A DNA stretch of 6,429 nt from Cytophagales bacterium (GTDB taxonomy: Bacteria > Bacteroidota > Bacteroidia > Cytophagales > Amoebophilaceae): positions 1 through 6,429 of the forward strand of contig JAKSDE010000029.1 of assembly GCA_022360235.1 (NCBI GenBank). The letters are read 5' to 3'. The translations under genes were made by a program, and so were the position numbers. This document shows, piece by piece, positions 1 through 6,429 of this stretch (its first letter is position 1; each line of letters opens with the position of its first letter). A model generated the notes under the pieces. That model saw only the letters and a list, made by a program, of their open reading frames with translations. It was not told where the DNA came from and did not search any database.

Positions 1-272
1 AACTCCTGGATTTCATGCTTACCTATTGTTTTATCTAACAAGGAGGTAGGAAGCACATATTCCCCCCCATCAGGGCTTTGGCATTGGAGTCGTCTCAGCA
101 AGAAACCATTGGGCTTTTCCTTATAAGCTATCATCCCTTGTAGTAGTAAAGATTTGATATGATTCCTTGAGCACCGTATTTGACTATAAGCGGCTAAACA
201 ATGACTGAATGGAAGCAATTCCCGCCTAGTTTTCGACAGCCCCTCTGAACGCCATTTTTCAAAGGTGGATCT
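1..272 (-). pseudogene. Probable IS4-type DDE transposase fragment (truncated, runs off left edge)
   Basis: An uninterrupted minus-strand frame of 90 codons runs from 272 to the window edge and clearly continues beyond it. The translation from about 120 down to 1 reads NGFLLRRLQCQSPDGGEYV, then LPTSLLDKTIGKHEIQEF. This resembles the region of IS4-family transposases where a basic 'RL' strand, a 'G-E' turn and a 'L-T-SLLD' strand precede the helix leading to the catalytic-glutamate 'Y-RW-IE' motif, which would lie past the left edge. In that family this region sits well inside the protein, yet here the frame is closed by in-frame stops at 273-275 and 279-281, and the first in-frame ATG is at 132-134. 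The 5' part is therefore missing or frame-shifted, so I treat it as a remnant. The match is from memory of the family pattern. A different, unrelated truncated gene is possible, and residues before about 150 match nothing I recognise. Confidence 0.45.
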
Positions 273-317
273 CTATGATTAAATACCCCCCGTCATGGTA
301 GATTCTTGTCACTTACT

Positions 318-3300
318 TTATTCCAACTTTTTTCTCTTACCTTTAAAAATTTCCCTCCATCGATTAAAATGCTTCACATGCTTTATGCTAAATCCTCCAA
401 CAATCATAGGCGCGTTACTGGTGCCTAGATAGGTAGGATCAGAAATACTTTTACTATACATTCTAGCTTTAAGTTGTCCATCTTTGGTAAGTAGATATTC
501 TACCGTCCAATCACCTATCAAGGTACTTGTAGTATTAGCTTCCCTTCCATTGCTATGACCGATAGTTCCTTCCTTAGCTATTCTCAGCCTTCCTCCTAGG
601 AAAGTGTAGGCTAATCGCAGTTGCAGGCTTTCATCGAGTTCTGTTAGGCTAATATCTGCATCAATTTCTAGATTTTCATCTAATTCTGAAACAAGACTGC
701 TGAGTCGACTAGAGAAAAATCCACTAAGACTTCTTCCGACATCTTTGCTCCTCGTGTTAGCTTGTTTTTCACCAGAGAACCTTTTTAAGATAATTAAACT
801 AAACACTTGATCGGCTAAGTACCGTTCATCTGCTGCTACCTTTGCTTGAAAGGCATCAATAGCTGTTTGCATAGGGGTATTATCTGGATATTCCTGAAAA
901 TTCACTTCAAAATCAAGCTCAGGGGATAAAATTTCTCCTTGTAGTTTTAGTATTACTTGTACAGGATATTTTTTTCGATAATCAGGGTTTGCTTTTATTT
1001 CTGCTTCATCAATCAATAGGAGCGGTGCTAAGGAAGCCCGTTGCTCGTAAGTTGCTTTGATATTTAAGAGGCCTGTATGAGGATTATCATACCAAGTAAT
1101 TCTACTCTCCGGTGAAATTTTGAACTTTCTGTCGATCACCTTATAAATAGAAAATTTATACCCTCCTTCTACAAACACATAATCTCCACTCATGTTAAAT
1201 GCTCCTTTTGTATCTATTTTCAGGTTGATATTGCCATTCCCTCTTCCGCTGATGATATCTCCATTTTTCATGTCAAGTATAAGCTCTGTATAGGCATCAC
1301 GCGTAATTTCTAACGCTAAATCCAGCTTGAGGCCCTTTAATGTAACCGATCTTATAGAAGAAGTTTCCTCTTTTGCTTGGTCCTCAAAGCTTATAAAGCT
1401 AATATATTCTTCTTGTCCTACTGTTATATTATCTTTTTTAACAGGAATGTAAATCCGGGTACCCTCGTCCGTTGTTGCTTTTGCCTGTATAGTGAGATTA
1501 CTGACAGGACCCGACAAGGCTATATTGCCACTTACAATACCATTTCCATAAAATTCCTGATTATCGCTAAAAGTGGTGTGGAGTACTTTGAACTTTGTCA
1601 TAGCTCCTTGAAGGTCAAGGGTAAAGTTGGTAAATTTTTCATGAAAGATCGCTCCTGTTAGTGTAGCCTCGCTTCCTTGCTCGTCCGATAGCTTCAAGTT
1701 ATTAATATGAATGGCTTTACTGGAAAAAGCCCAATCCCCAGCAAATCCATAGCGTGTATTCAAATGATTTATACTAAGCGTTGCATCCGTAATTTTGCCA
1801 TTTCCAGTAATTTGCGGGTCAGCAAGGCTTCCTTTTACACTTATTGTACCATTTAACGCGCCATCTAGTTGAGAAAATAGTTTTTCCACAAAAGGTTCTA
1901 GCATCGAGAGCCTTGTATCTGAAAAATTTGCTGTAAGCTGTAAGCTATTCTTAGTTTCTACTGGTTTACAGAAACCAACAATGTGCATAATTTTCTTTTT
2001 TAAGCGTTCAACCCCAAAGGCGATGTTTAATTTTTTTGAATGTGCTTCCCAGTTTGTTTGACAAGTGACATCACCTACTAAAAAATCATTTATAATGAAG
2101 TCCTTTACCACTATATTACTTTCAATCAATGACTTCTGTGAGATGTTTTGTAACATTGCCCTACCATTAACTTTACCAGCGAGTTTACGGCTTAGAATCG
2201 GATTTAAGTTGCTCAACAAAAAATTCTCAAGGTGTAAGTGAAGCCTTTCAGTGGGCTTAGAGGAGATAACTCCTGCGAGGCTAGCTTTTTGGTCCTCACT
2301 AAAAATCGAAAAATTTTGGAATTTGATAGATGACTTAGCTAAAATGACAAGGTTGTGGGGATGTATTTGCCACTCCTTGTCAAGTACTCTCAAAATAGTG
2401 GGGGCTAGTCTAATTTCCGTAATACTGTCTAGCAAAGCCACATTCCCTTTCAATTCAAGTTGGTTTTGACTATTTTCTTGCCCAAAAGCACTTCTAAAAT
2501 TAATTTGGTCATTTTTCCAAAGGACATCTAATAAGAGAGGCTCGGTTGCATCAAGCTCTCCCTTCTTTTGCTTTTTAGCGATAAATTTACCCCAAGCTAC
2601 TACCTCTTGATGATCTGCTGATTTACTAGCGGTAAATTCAAGATGGGGCTGTAGTAATTTATTTTTCTTGAAAACCAATGAATCTATTTGGGAAGCGTAT
2701 AATGAAAAGGTAGCTTGCTGGTGCTGTGAAAAGCTTCCTTGAAGGATAGTGTTGGGTGCTATATAAAACGCTGATGTAAAAAGGTTAAGTAATGGGTTAA
2801 TATCTTTGAGGTGGATATGGTAGTCTATACAATATTTTTGAAGGACTCGCTCCTTTAAGGAATGCTTTACATTAGTTAGAAAGGACTTGTATTCTCGAAC
2901 GAGTTGACTTACATCCTTCATAAAGGTAGCATAGTTAAAATCACCTTCAGCCTTGATAGCGATAGGTTGTGCGTTTAAGCTAAATATTCTCTTTTTGTTA
3001 GTTCTATCAGTATCAATATGAAGCGTGTCAAGATCAAGATTCTTGTCTTCAAGGTTAAAAGAGAACTGGGTAAATGTAGCGTTTGCTATGACTTTATCGA
3101 GTGACAGCCCTCGCATGGCAATAGCTAGCCTTGTACGCAAGATTGCCTTCTTATCCATGATATGAAGGGCTTTTAGTGAAGCAGTAGCTAAGTTACCTTG
3201 TATAGCAATAGAATCCTTTCCATCATTCAGATCTAGGTGGGCATTAGCTTCAAACTTTAAATTAGGATCATTAATTTTTAAACTTCCTTGAAATCGCTCC

Positions 3301-4784
3301 TTAGTAAAGCTGCCATTCGTATATATATTCTTGTATTCATAATGATGCAACCCAAGTTTACCTACACGCGCTTTTAATTGAAAGTCGGCTGTCTCTAACG
3401 TCAATCCCTTTCCCTCAATTTGACCATCCATTGTTAGTTTTTGTAGTTCTTTAGCATTCAAAAGTGTTCCTAAGGCAAAATCATTGACAGCGATAACGCC
3501 TTTATAGGAAGCATATTGAGGAGAAGGGCCCCTCTTTAAGTTAATAGTAGCTGTAATAGTTCCCAGATCTGTATCCAAAGTGCCTGCTACGGCAAAGTCT
3601 TGGAGCGATCCGAAGAAATTTCCTTTTATAGCAAGGTAGCTAAGCTTTTCTATAGCTTTATAATGCCGCTCACTAATGTAGGGGGAAATATCTGTGGCAT
3701 ATATTTTCCCAGTGGCTAGATCGGCCTTCATAAAAGCCTCCTGAAAATTAGGCAACCCCTTCACGTACACATCACCCTTTACGTGACTATTTTGTTTGCC
3801 AAAATTGAAATTGAGGTCAGCTATGTGAAAGTCTTTCACCTTGCCTTTCAATCTGCCACTCAAAGAATAATGCGTATCGTACTGTTTAAAGTAGGGCACA
3901 AAGATCGCTAACTCTCTAGCATGTATAACCGAATTATCTAAATGGGCATTAACTTGCACACTATCGACAAACTGGTTCAGTGCTTTTGTACCTGCATAAG
4001 TGAATAGGATAGCATCTTTGATGTGGCTATGTTCTGTCTGCAAATTAAGTTGCGTAAACGCCATACCCGTTTGGGAAATTCTAAAAAATGTATGGAGTTT
4101 GACGATAGAGAGAGGGCTATTAACATGGTTGCAGGCAAGTTGATAGATATTCATCTCAATCGTATCTGCTACAGCCCTGAAATTGGTAAGTTGTGCTTCA
4201 ATTTGATTTAATTTTATATGATGGGGATCAAAACGATCTTGTAGGGGGGAGATTCGTTGATTATCAAGTAAAAACTCGGCATTTTTTAAAAAGGCTCGCT
4301 TAATCACAAAAGCTTGAGGGGCTTTGTTATGTGTAGCTTTTTGTTGACCCATCGTTTTTATTTTTTGAATAAATGCATCGATGTTAAATGCTTCTTCATC
4401 GTTTTTGATTAAATGCACTTTGGCTCCCTCAATTTTAACCTCTTCGATAGTAATAGACTTGTTCAATACTATGCGGATAGGGTTAATTTCAAAGACTAAA
4501 TGGTCAATAAATAGCATGGTACTATCGGAAGGATCTTTGATTTCGAGCCCTGTGATAAAAGCTTTTTGAAACCATTTAAACGCAAATCTTTGATGTTTGA
4601 TAGAAAACTGGGTATTCCTACTTAGCTGTTGTGTAAATTTCTTCAATAGAATATTTTGGAGATAAGGTAGCTGGGAGACGGCAATAAGCGTAGCAACAAG
4701 GAGCAGTATAGCAACTGAAAGCCATTTTAAGGACTTAACTAGGAACTTTTTAACTAGATTCGCTTTTTGTTTTAATTCGCTCAA
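318..4784 (-). CDS. tamB: TamB-domain (DUF490) envelope protein, AsmA-like/bridge-type
   Basis: A 1488-residue protein of the TamB family: inner-membrane-anchored proteins that span the periplasm as a long hollow beta-structure and act with a BamA-type outer-membrane partner (TamA, or TamL in Bacteroidetes) in outer-membrane protein assembly and phospholipid transport. A basic N-terminus (LKQKANLVKK) precedes one hydrophobic helix at about 21-37 (WLSVAILLLVATLIAV). Residues 40-1050 are beta-rich, with repeated 'L-G-I-G' and 'G-ADPQITGNGKI' style strands typical of AsmA/TamB proteins. The C-terminal domain shows DAYTELILDMKNGDI at about 1163, FVEGGYKFSIYKV at about 1204, ITWYDNPHTGLLNIKATY beyond it and LGGRLRI at about 1396. 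It ends in basic GKRKKLE, so it looks complete. The start is TTG at 4784-4782: an in-frame stop lies at 4805-4803, and the next methionine is near residue 69, after the membrane helix. No SD-like site is visible. tamA/tamL is not in the window. Family assignment is firm; the exact cargo is unknown. Confidence 0.93.
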   Translation of the reverse strand: MSELKQKANLVKKFLVKSLKWLSVAILLLVATLIAVSQLPYLQNILLKKFTQQLSRNTQFSIKHQRFAFKWFQKAFITGLEIKDPSDSTMLFIDHLVFEINPIRIVLNKSITIEEVKIEGAKVHLIKNDEEAFNIDAFIQKIKTMGQQKATHNKAPQAFVIKRAFLKNAEFLLDNQRISPLQDRFDPHHIKLNQIEAQLTNFRAVADTIEMNIYQLACNHVNSPLSIVKLHTFFRISQTGMAFTQLNLQTEHSHIKDAILFTYAGTKALNQFVDSVQVNAHLDNSVIHARELAIFVPYFKQYDTHYSLSGRLKGKVKDFHIADLNFNFGKQNSHVKGDVYVKGLPNFQEAFMKADLATGKIYATDISPYISERHYKAIEKLSYLAIKGNFFGSLQDFAVAGTLDTDLGTITATINLKRGPSPQYASYKGVIAVNDFALGTLLNAKELQKLTMDGQIEGKGLTLETADFQLKARVGKLGLHHYEYKNIYTNGSFTKERFQGSLKINDPNLKFEANAHLDLNDGKDSIAIQGNLATASLKALHIMDKKAILRTRLAIAMRGLSLDKVIANATFTQFSFNLEDKNLDLDTLHIDTDRTNKKRIFSLNAQPIAIKAEGDFNYATFMKDVSQLVREYKSFLTNVKHSLKERVLQKYCIDYHIHLKDINPLLNLFTSAFYIAPNTILQGSFSQHQQATFSLYASQIDSLVFKKNKLLQPHLEFTASKSADHQEVVAWGKFIAKKQKKGELDATEPLLLDVLWKNDQINFRSAFGQENSQNQLELKGNVALLDSITEIRLAPTILRVLDKEWQIHPHNLVILAKSSIKFQNFSIFSEDQKASLAGVISSKPTERLHLHLENFLLSNLNPILSRKLAGKVNGRAMLQNISQKSLIESNIVVKDFIINDFLVGDVTCQTNWEAHSKKLNIAFGVERLKKKIMHIVGFCKPVETKNSLQLTANFSDTRLSMLEPFVEKLFSQLDGALNGTISVKGSLADPQITGNGKITDATLSINHLNTRYGFAGDWAFSSKAIHINNLKLSDEQGSEATLTGAIFHEKFTNFTLDLQGAMTKFKVLHTTFSDNQEFYGNGIVSGNIALSGPVSNLTIQAKATTDEGTRIYIPVKKDNITVGQEEYISFISFEDQAKEETSSIRSVTLKGLKLDLALEITRDAYTELILDMKNGDIISGRGNGNINLKIDTKGAFNMSGDYVFVEGGYKFSIYKVIDRKFKISPESRITWYDNPHTGLLNIKATYEQRASLAPLLLIDEAEIKANPDYRKKYPVQVILKLQGEILSPELDFEVNFQEYPDNTPMQTAIDAFQAKVAADERYLADQVFSLIILKRFSGEKQANTRSKDVGRSLSGFFSSRLSSLVSELDENLEIDADISLTELDESLQLRLAYTFLGGRLRIAKEGTIGHSNGREANTTSTLIGDWTVEYLLTKDGQLKARMYSKSISDPTYLGTSNAPMIVGGFSIKHVKHFNRWREIFKGKRKKLE

Positions 4785-4792
4785 TATAGTAG
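4785..4792. promoter_or_regulatory. Minimal divergent intergenic gap between tamB and tsaD starts
   Basis: The TTG start of tamB (minus strand) and the ATG start of tsaD (plus strand) are separated by only eight bases (tatagtag). A promoter cannot fit here, so the core promoters and 5' leaders of both genes must lie inside the first codons of the opposite gene, unless either message is nearly leaderless. Neither side shows a Shine-Dalgarno sequence; the bases before the tsaD ATG are A/T-rich. The arrangement is seen directly. Mutual transcriptional interference or shared regulation is inference, and I could not place a confident -33/-7 promoter. Confidence 0.4.
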
Positions 4793-5797
4793 ATGGACAT
4801 AGTTATTTTAGCGATCGAGTCATCTTGTGATGAGACAGGCGCTGCGATCATTCGTAATGGTAAAATAGTAAGTAATATAGTTACTACACAAGCTGTTCAT
4901 AAAAGATATGGAGGCATTGTACCTGAACTAGCTTCTCGTGCGCATCAACAAAATATCATTCCCGTAGTAACAAAAGCTCTCCAAGATGCAAATATAACAA
5001 AACGCATGCTGCATGCGGTAGCTTTTACCCAGGGGCCAGGACTATTAGGGGCTTTGTTGGTAGGAGCTTCTTTTGCCAAATCGCTTGCTTTTGCTTTAGA
5101 TATTCCTTTGATTGCTGTACATCATATGAAGGCCCACATTCTTGCTAATTTTATAAACAACCCTAAGCCTACTTTTCCTTTCCTTTGTTTGACTGTCAGT
5201 GGGGGACATACACAACTAGTACTTGTAAAAGATTATTTAACCATGGAGCTTATAGGTGAAACACAAGATGATGCTATGGAAGAAGCTTTTGATAAAATAG
5301 CTAAATTAATGGGCTTGCCCTATCCTGGTGGTCCACGTATTGATCGCTATGCGCAGCATGGTAACCCTCATCGTTTTGCGTTTCCTGCTACTACTGTACC
5401 TCACCTTAATTTTTCTTTTAGTGGTATTAAGACAGCTTTCCTTTATTTTTTAAGAGAAAATCAGAAGAGAGACCCTTCTTTTGTCGAAAAAAATCTCTAT
5501 GACCTTTGCGCAAGTATTCGGGCTACATTGATAGCCATGGCGCTTGACAAGCTGAGAAAGGCTGCTAAACAGACAAATATCCAGAATATTGCTATTGCGG
5601 GTGGGGTAGCGGCTAACGCAGGCTTAAGAAATAGATTAACCCAGTTAGCTCAAGAAGAAGGTTGGCGTATCTTTATTCCTAGCTTAGCCTACTGTACAGA
5701 TAATGCGGCTATGGTTGCTATGACAGCTTATTATCAGTATCTAGCAGGTAATTTTTGCAATTTGTGTGTAAGCCCGATGCCAAGAATGCCACTTTAA
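4793..5797 (+). CDS. tsaD: tRNA N6-adenosine threonylcarbamoyltransferase TsaD
   Basis: Catalytic subunit of the cytoplasmic TsaBDE complex. It transfers the threonylcarbamoyl group from threonylcarbamoyl-AMP (made by TsaC/Sua5) to A37 of tRNAs that read ANN codons, giving t6A. At 334 residues it is normal for the family and complete. Signature motifs of the ASKHA/Kae1/Gcp fold appear in order: the N-terminal phosphate loop [11 protein letters not shown] (5-15), [12 protein letters not shown] (40-51), metal-binding histidines H111 and H115 in [17 protein letters not shown] (133-143), [18 protein letters not shown] (164-181), FSFSGIKTA (207-215), [12 protein letters not shown] (268-279) and the metal-ligand aspartate D303 in CTDNAAM. 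No key residue is missing. The ATG at 4793 puts the first beta strand at the usual distance from the N-terminus. smpB follows on the same strand and is probably co-transcribed. The partners TsaB, TsaE and TsaC are not in this window. Confidence 0.98.
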   Translation: MDIVILAIESSCDETGAAIIRNGKIVSNIVTTQAVHKRYGGIVPELASRAHQQNIIPVVTKALQDANITKRMLHAVAFTQGPGLLGALLVGASFAKSLAFALDIPLIAVHHMKAHILANFINNPKPTFPFLCLTVSGGHTQLVLVKDYLTMELIGETQDDAMEEAFDKIAKLMGLPYPGGPRIDRYAQHGNPHRFAFPATTVPHLNFSFSGIKTAFLYFLRENQKRDPSFVEKNLYDLCASIRATLIAMALDKLRKAAKQTNIQNIAIAGGVAANAGLRNRLTQLAQEEGWRIFIPSLAYCTDNAAMVAMTAYYQYLAGNFCNLCVSPMPRMPL

Positions 5798-5815
5798 CGG
5801 TTTGAAAAATAATTC

Positions 5816-5829
5816 GAAGAAAGAAGAAG
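5816..5829 (+). promoter_or_regulatory. Purine-rich putative ribosome-binding region of smpB
   Basis: The run GAAGAAAGAAGAAG lies a few bases upstream of the ATG at 5832. It is not a strict AGGAGG site, but its polypurine nature and position make it the only ribosome-binding-like sequence near a start in this window. It supports the ATG over the TTG at 5802, which would place this run inside the coding sequence. Bacteroidetes often initiate without a clear SD, so the role is inferred. Confidence 0.35.
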
Positions 5830-5831
5830 CT

Positions 5832-6296
5832 ATGGCCAAAGAAAAAAATAGATTTTCTAAAAAAATAGTTATCAAAAACAAAAGAGCCAGCTTTGAATAT
5901 GAGTTGCTAGACAAATATGTTGCAGGAATAGTGTTGCAAGGCACAGAGGTGAAGTCAATTAGAACTGGGAAAGCCCAATTGCAAGATGCTTATTGCTATT
6001 TTTCAAAGGGTGAGCTTTGGATAAAAAATATGCATATTGCTACGTATGCGCAAGGTAATATTTATAATCATCCTGAAACAAGGGAAAGAAAGCTGCTCTT
6101 ACAGAGAAAAGAACTCAACAAGTTGATGAAGCGTAATGAAAAAGGGCTTACCATCATCCCCATCCATCTTTTTACCAATGAACGAGGGCTTATCAAACTA
6201 CAAATCGCGCTAGCAAAAGGTAAAAAACTCTATGATAAACGGCAAAGTATTAAAGAAAGAGACTTAGAACGAGAGATGGCACGTACTAAGTTGTAG
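5832..6296 (+). CDS. smpB: SsrA (tmRNA)-binding protein SmpB
   Basis: Small basic RNA-binding protein that binds the tRNA-like domain of tmRNA and delivers it to the A site of ribosomes stalled on messages lacking a stop codon, starting trans-translation. With the ATG at 5832 it has 154 residues, within the family's usual range. Visible signatures are [11 protein letters not shown] (about 15-25), [18 protein letters not shown] (37-54; the conserved 'G-EVKS-R' strand and loop) and [22 protein letters not shown] (116-137; end of the OB-type barrel). A basic tail follows, ending [14 protein letters not shown]; in the family it folds into a helix in the mRNA channel. The frame is also open to a TTG at 5802, which would add ten residues ([10 protein letters not shown]) that are not conserved. 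I prefer the ATG because the purine-rich run GAAGAAAGAAGAAG sits just upstream as a possible ribosome-binding region and the length fits better. It lies 34 bp after tsaD, so an operon is likely. Confidence 0.96.
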   Translation: MAKEKNRFSKKIVIKNKRASFEYELLDKYVAGIVLQGTEVKSIRTGKAQLQDAYCYFSKGELWIKNMHIATYAQGNIYNHPETRERKLLLQRKELNKLMKRNEKGLTIIPIHLFTNERGLIKLQIALAKGKKLYDKRQSIKERDLEREMARTKL

Positions 6297-6338
6297 TAGT
6301 CCCCTTACTCCCTCGCTCTTTTTAGTTCCTGGTCCCTG

Positions 6339-6377
6339 ATTTCGTGTGTCACGAAGTAGAGAACGAAAACGTTCTTT
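6339..6377 (+). terminator. Tandem hairpins downstream of smpB (possible weak terminator or 3' UTR structure)
   Basis: Two inverted repeats sit back to back. The first is TTCGTG (6341-6346), loop TGT, CACGAA (6350-6355), extendable by a wobble and an A-T pair to 6339-6357. The second is AGAACG (6360-6365), loop AAAA, CGTTCT (6370-6375), extendable the same way to 6358-6377. In both, the extending pair is G-U only in a plus-strand RNA; in a minus-strand RNA it would be an A-C mismatch, so the fold favours an smpB transcript. The second hairpin is followed only by a short TTT, which makes a poor intrinsic terminator. Location about 45 bp after the smpB stop is right for one. The hairpins are seen; the terminator role is inferred. 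Confidence 0.35.
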
Positions 6378-6393
6378 GCCTGCTGTAAATGAG

Positions 6394-6420
6394 ATGGCGG
6401 TGGGCCCGCCGTAAGCGCTT
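6394..6420 (+). repeat. GC-rich hairpin plus 8-bp palindrome near right edge
   Basis: GGCGG (6396-6400), loop TGGGC, CCGCC (6406-6410) form a strong stem, extendable by T-G and A-T pairs to 6394-6412. It is followed at once by the perfect palindrome AAGCGCTT (6413-6420). The patch is much richer in G+C than the rest of the window. It could be the third element of the smpB 3' structure, part of a dispersed repeat, or the edge of an insertion. No copy elsewhere in the window lets me choose. Confidence 0.35.
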
Positions 6421-6429
6421 TATAGGAAG

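Larger units (their letters stand above)
6305..6427 (-). other. Doubtful convergent open frame, possible 3' end of a gene off the right edge
   Basis: Reading the minus strand from the right edge, a frame stays open for 40 codons to a TAA at 6307-6305, only 8 bp past the smpB stop. It includes HLQQAKNVFVLYFVTHEI and ends LKRARE. I recognise no family. The frame crosses all three hairpins, so part of its apparent openness could come from that structured DNA. It may be the C-terminal tail of a convergent gene, a degraded mobile-element gene, or chance. Nothing upstream can be seen to decide. Confidence 0.2.

Noticed and set aside
62..68. Homopolymer of seven C's, a possible phase-variation tract
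   Set aside because: It encodes glycines inside the transposase-like fragment, where the frame stays open across it; it is short and not next to a functional gene start, so phase variation is not supported.
1..126. A plus-strand frame open from the left edge for about 41 codons
   Set aside because: It is antisense to the longer transposase-like minus-strand frame, gives no recognisable protein and stops at 126.
1377..4569. Several plus-strand open frames of 62 to 94 codons antisense to tamB (for example 1377-1661 and 2251-2469)
   Set aside because: They lie wholly inside the well-supported tamB coding sequence, have no recognisable domains, and look like shadow frames.
4755..4762. TAGATTCG, one mismatch from the Bacteroidetes -7 box TAnnTTTG, about 30 bp upstream of the tsaD ATG
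   Set aside because: No TTTG-type -33 element lies at the expected spacing, and a one-mismatch hit is expected by chance in AT-rich DNA, so I did not annotate it as a promoter.
5741..5944. A 67-codon minus-strand frame across the tsaD/smpB junction
   Set aside because: It overlaps two firmly identified genes on the opposite strand and shows no family features.
1..6429. CRISPR arrays, tRNA or rRNA genes, toxin-antitoxin or anti-phage systems
   Set aside because: No regularly spaced repeats, cloverleaf-like sequence or matching protein motifs were seen; the intact genes are all conserved housekeeping or envelope genes.

Overview
This window carries three intact conserved genes, flanked on the left by a remnant of a mobile-element gene and on the right by a short palindrome-rich non-coding stretch. 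The DNA is AT-rich. The giant envelope protein is of the Bacteroidetes TamB type, and the genes lack clear Shine-Dalgarno sites, as is common in that phylum. With the transposase debris beside housekeeping genes, this best fits a member of the Bacteroidetes (Cytophagales-like). An IS-rich, host-associated lineage such as Amoebophilus/Cardinium is my guess, recalled from general knowledge and not proven by the window.

Layout: (1) 1-272, minus strand: an open frame without its 5' part, running off the left edge and resembling the middle of an IS4-type DDE transposase. (2) 318-4784, minus strand: a TamB-domain protein of 1488 codons with an N-terminal membrane anchor and a TTG start. (3) 4785-4792: only 8 bp separate the tamB start from the divergent tsaD start, so each gene's promoter must lie in or near the other gene's coding sequence. 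(4) 4793-5797, plus strand: tsaD, for tRNA t6A37 modification. (5) 5832-6296, plus strand: smpB, the tmRNA partner in ribosome rescue; a TTG at 5802 is an alternative start. (6) 6297-6429: three consecutive hairpins, a local GC-rich patch, and a doubtful convergent open frame on the minus strand.

Functionally, tsaD and smpB look like a small translation-quality operon: one keeps ANN-codon decoding accurate, the other frees ribosomes stalled on broken messages. tamB belongs to outer-membrane biogenesis and is transcribed away from them. I see no convincing undescribed system. The points most worth following up are the very tight divergent start arrangement, the hairpin cluster after smpB, and the transposase remnant that stops just short of the tamB stop codon.
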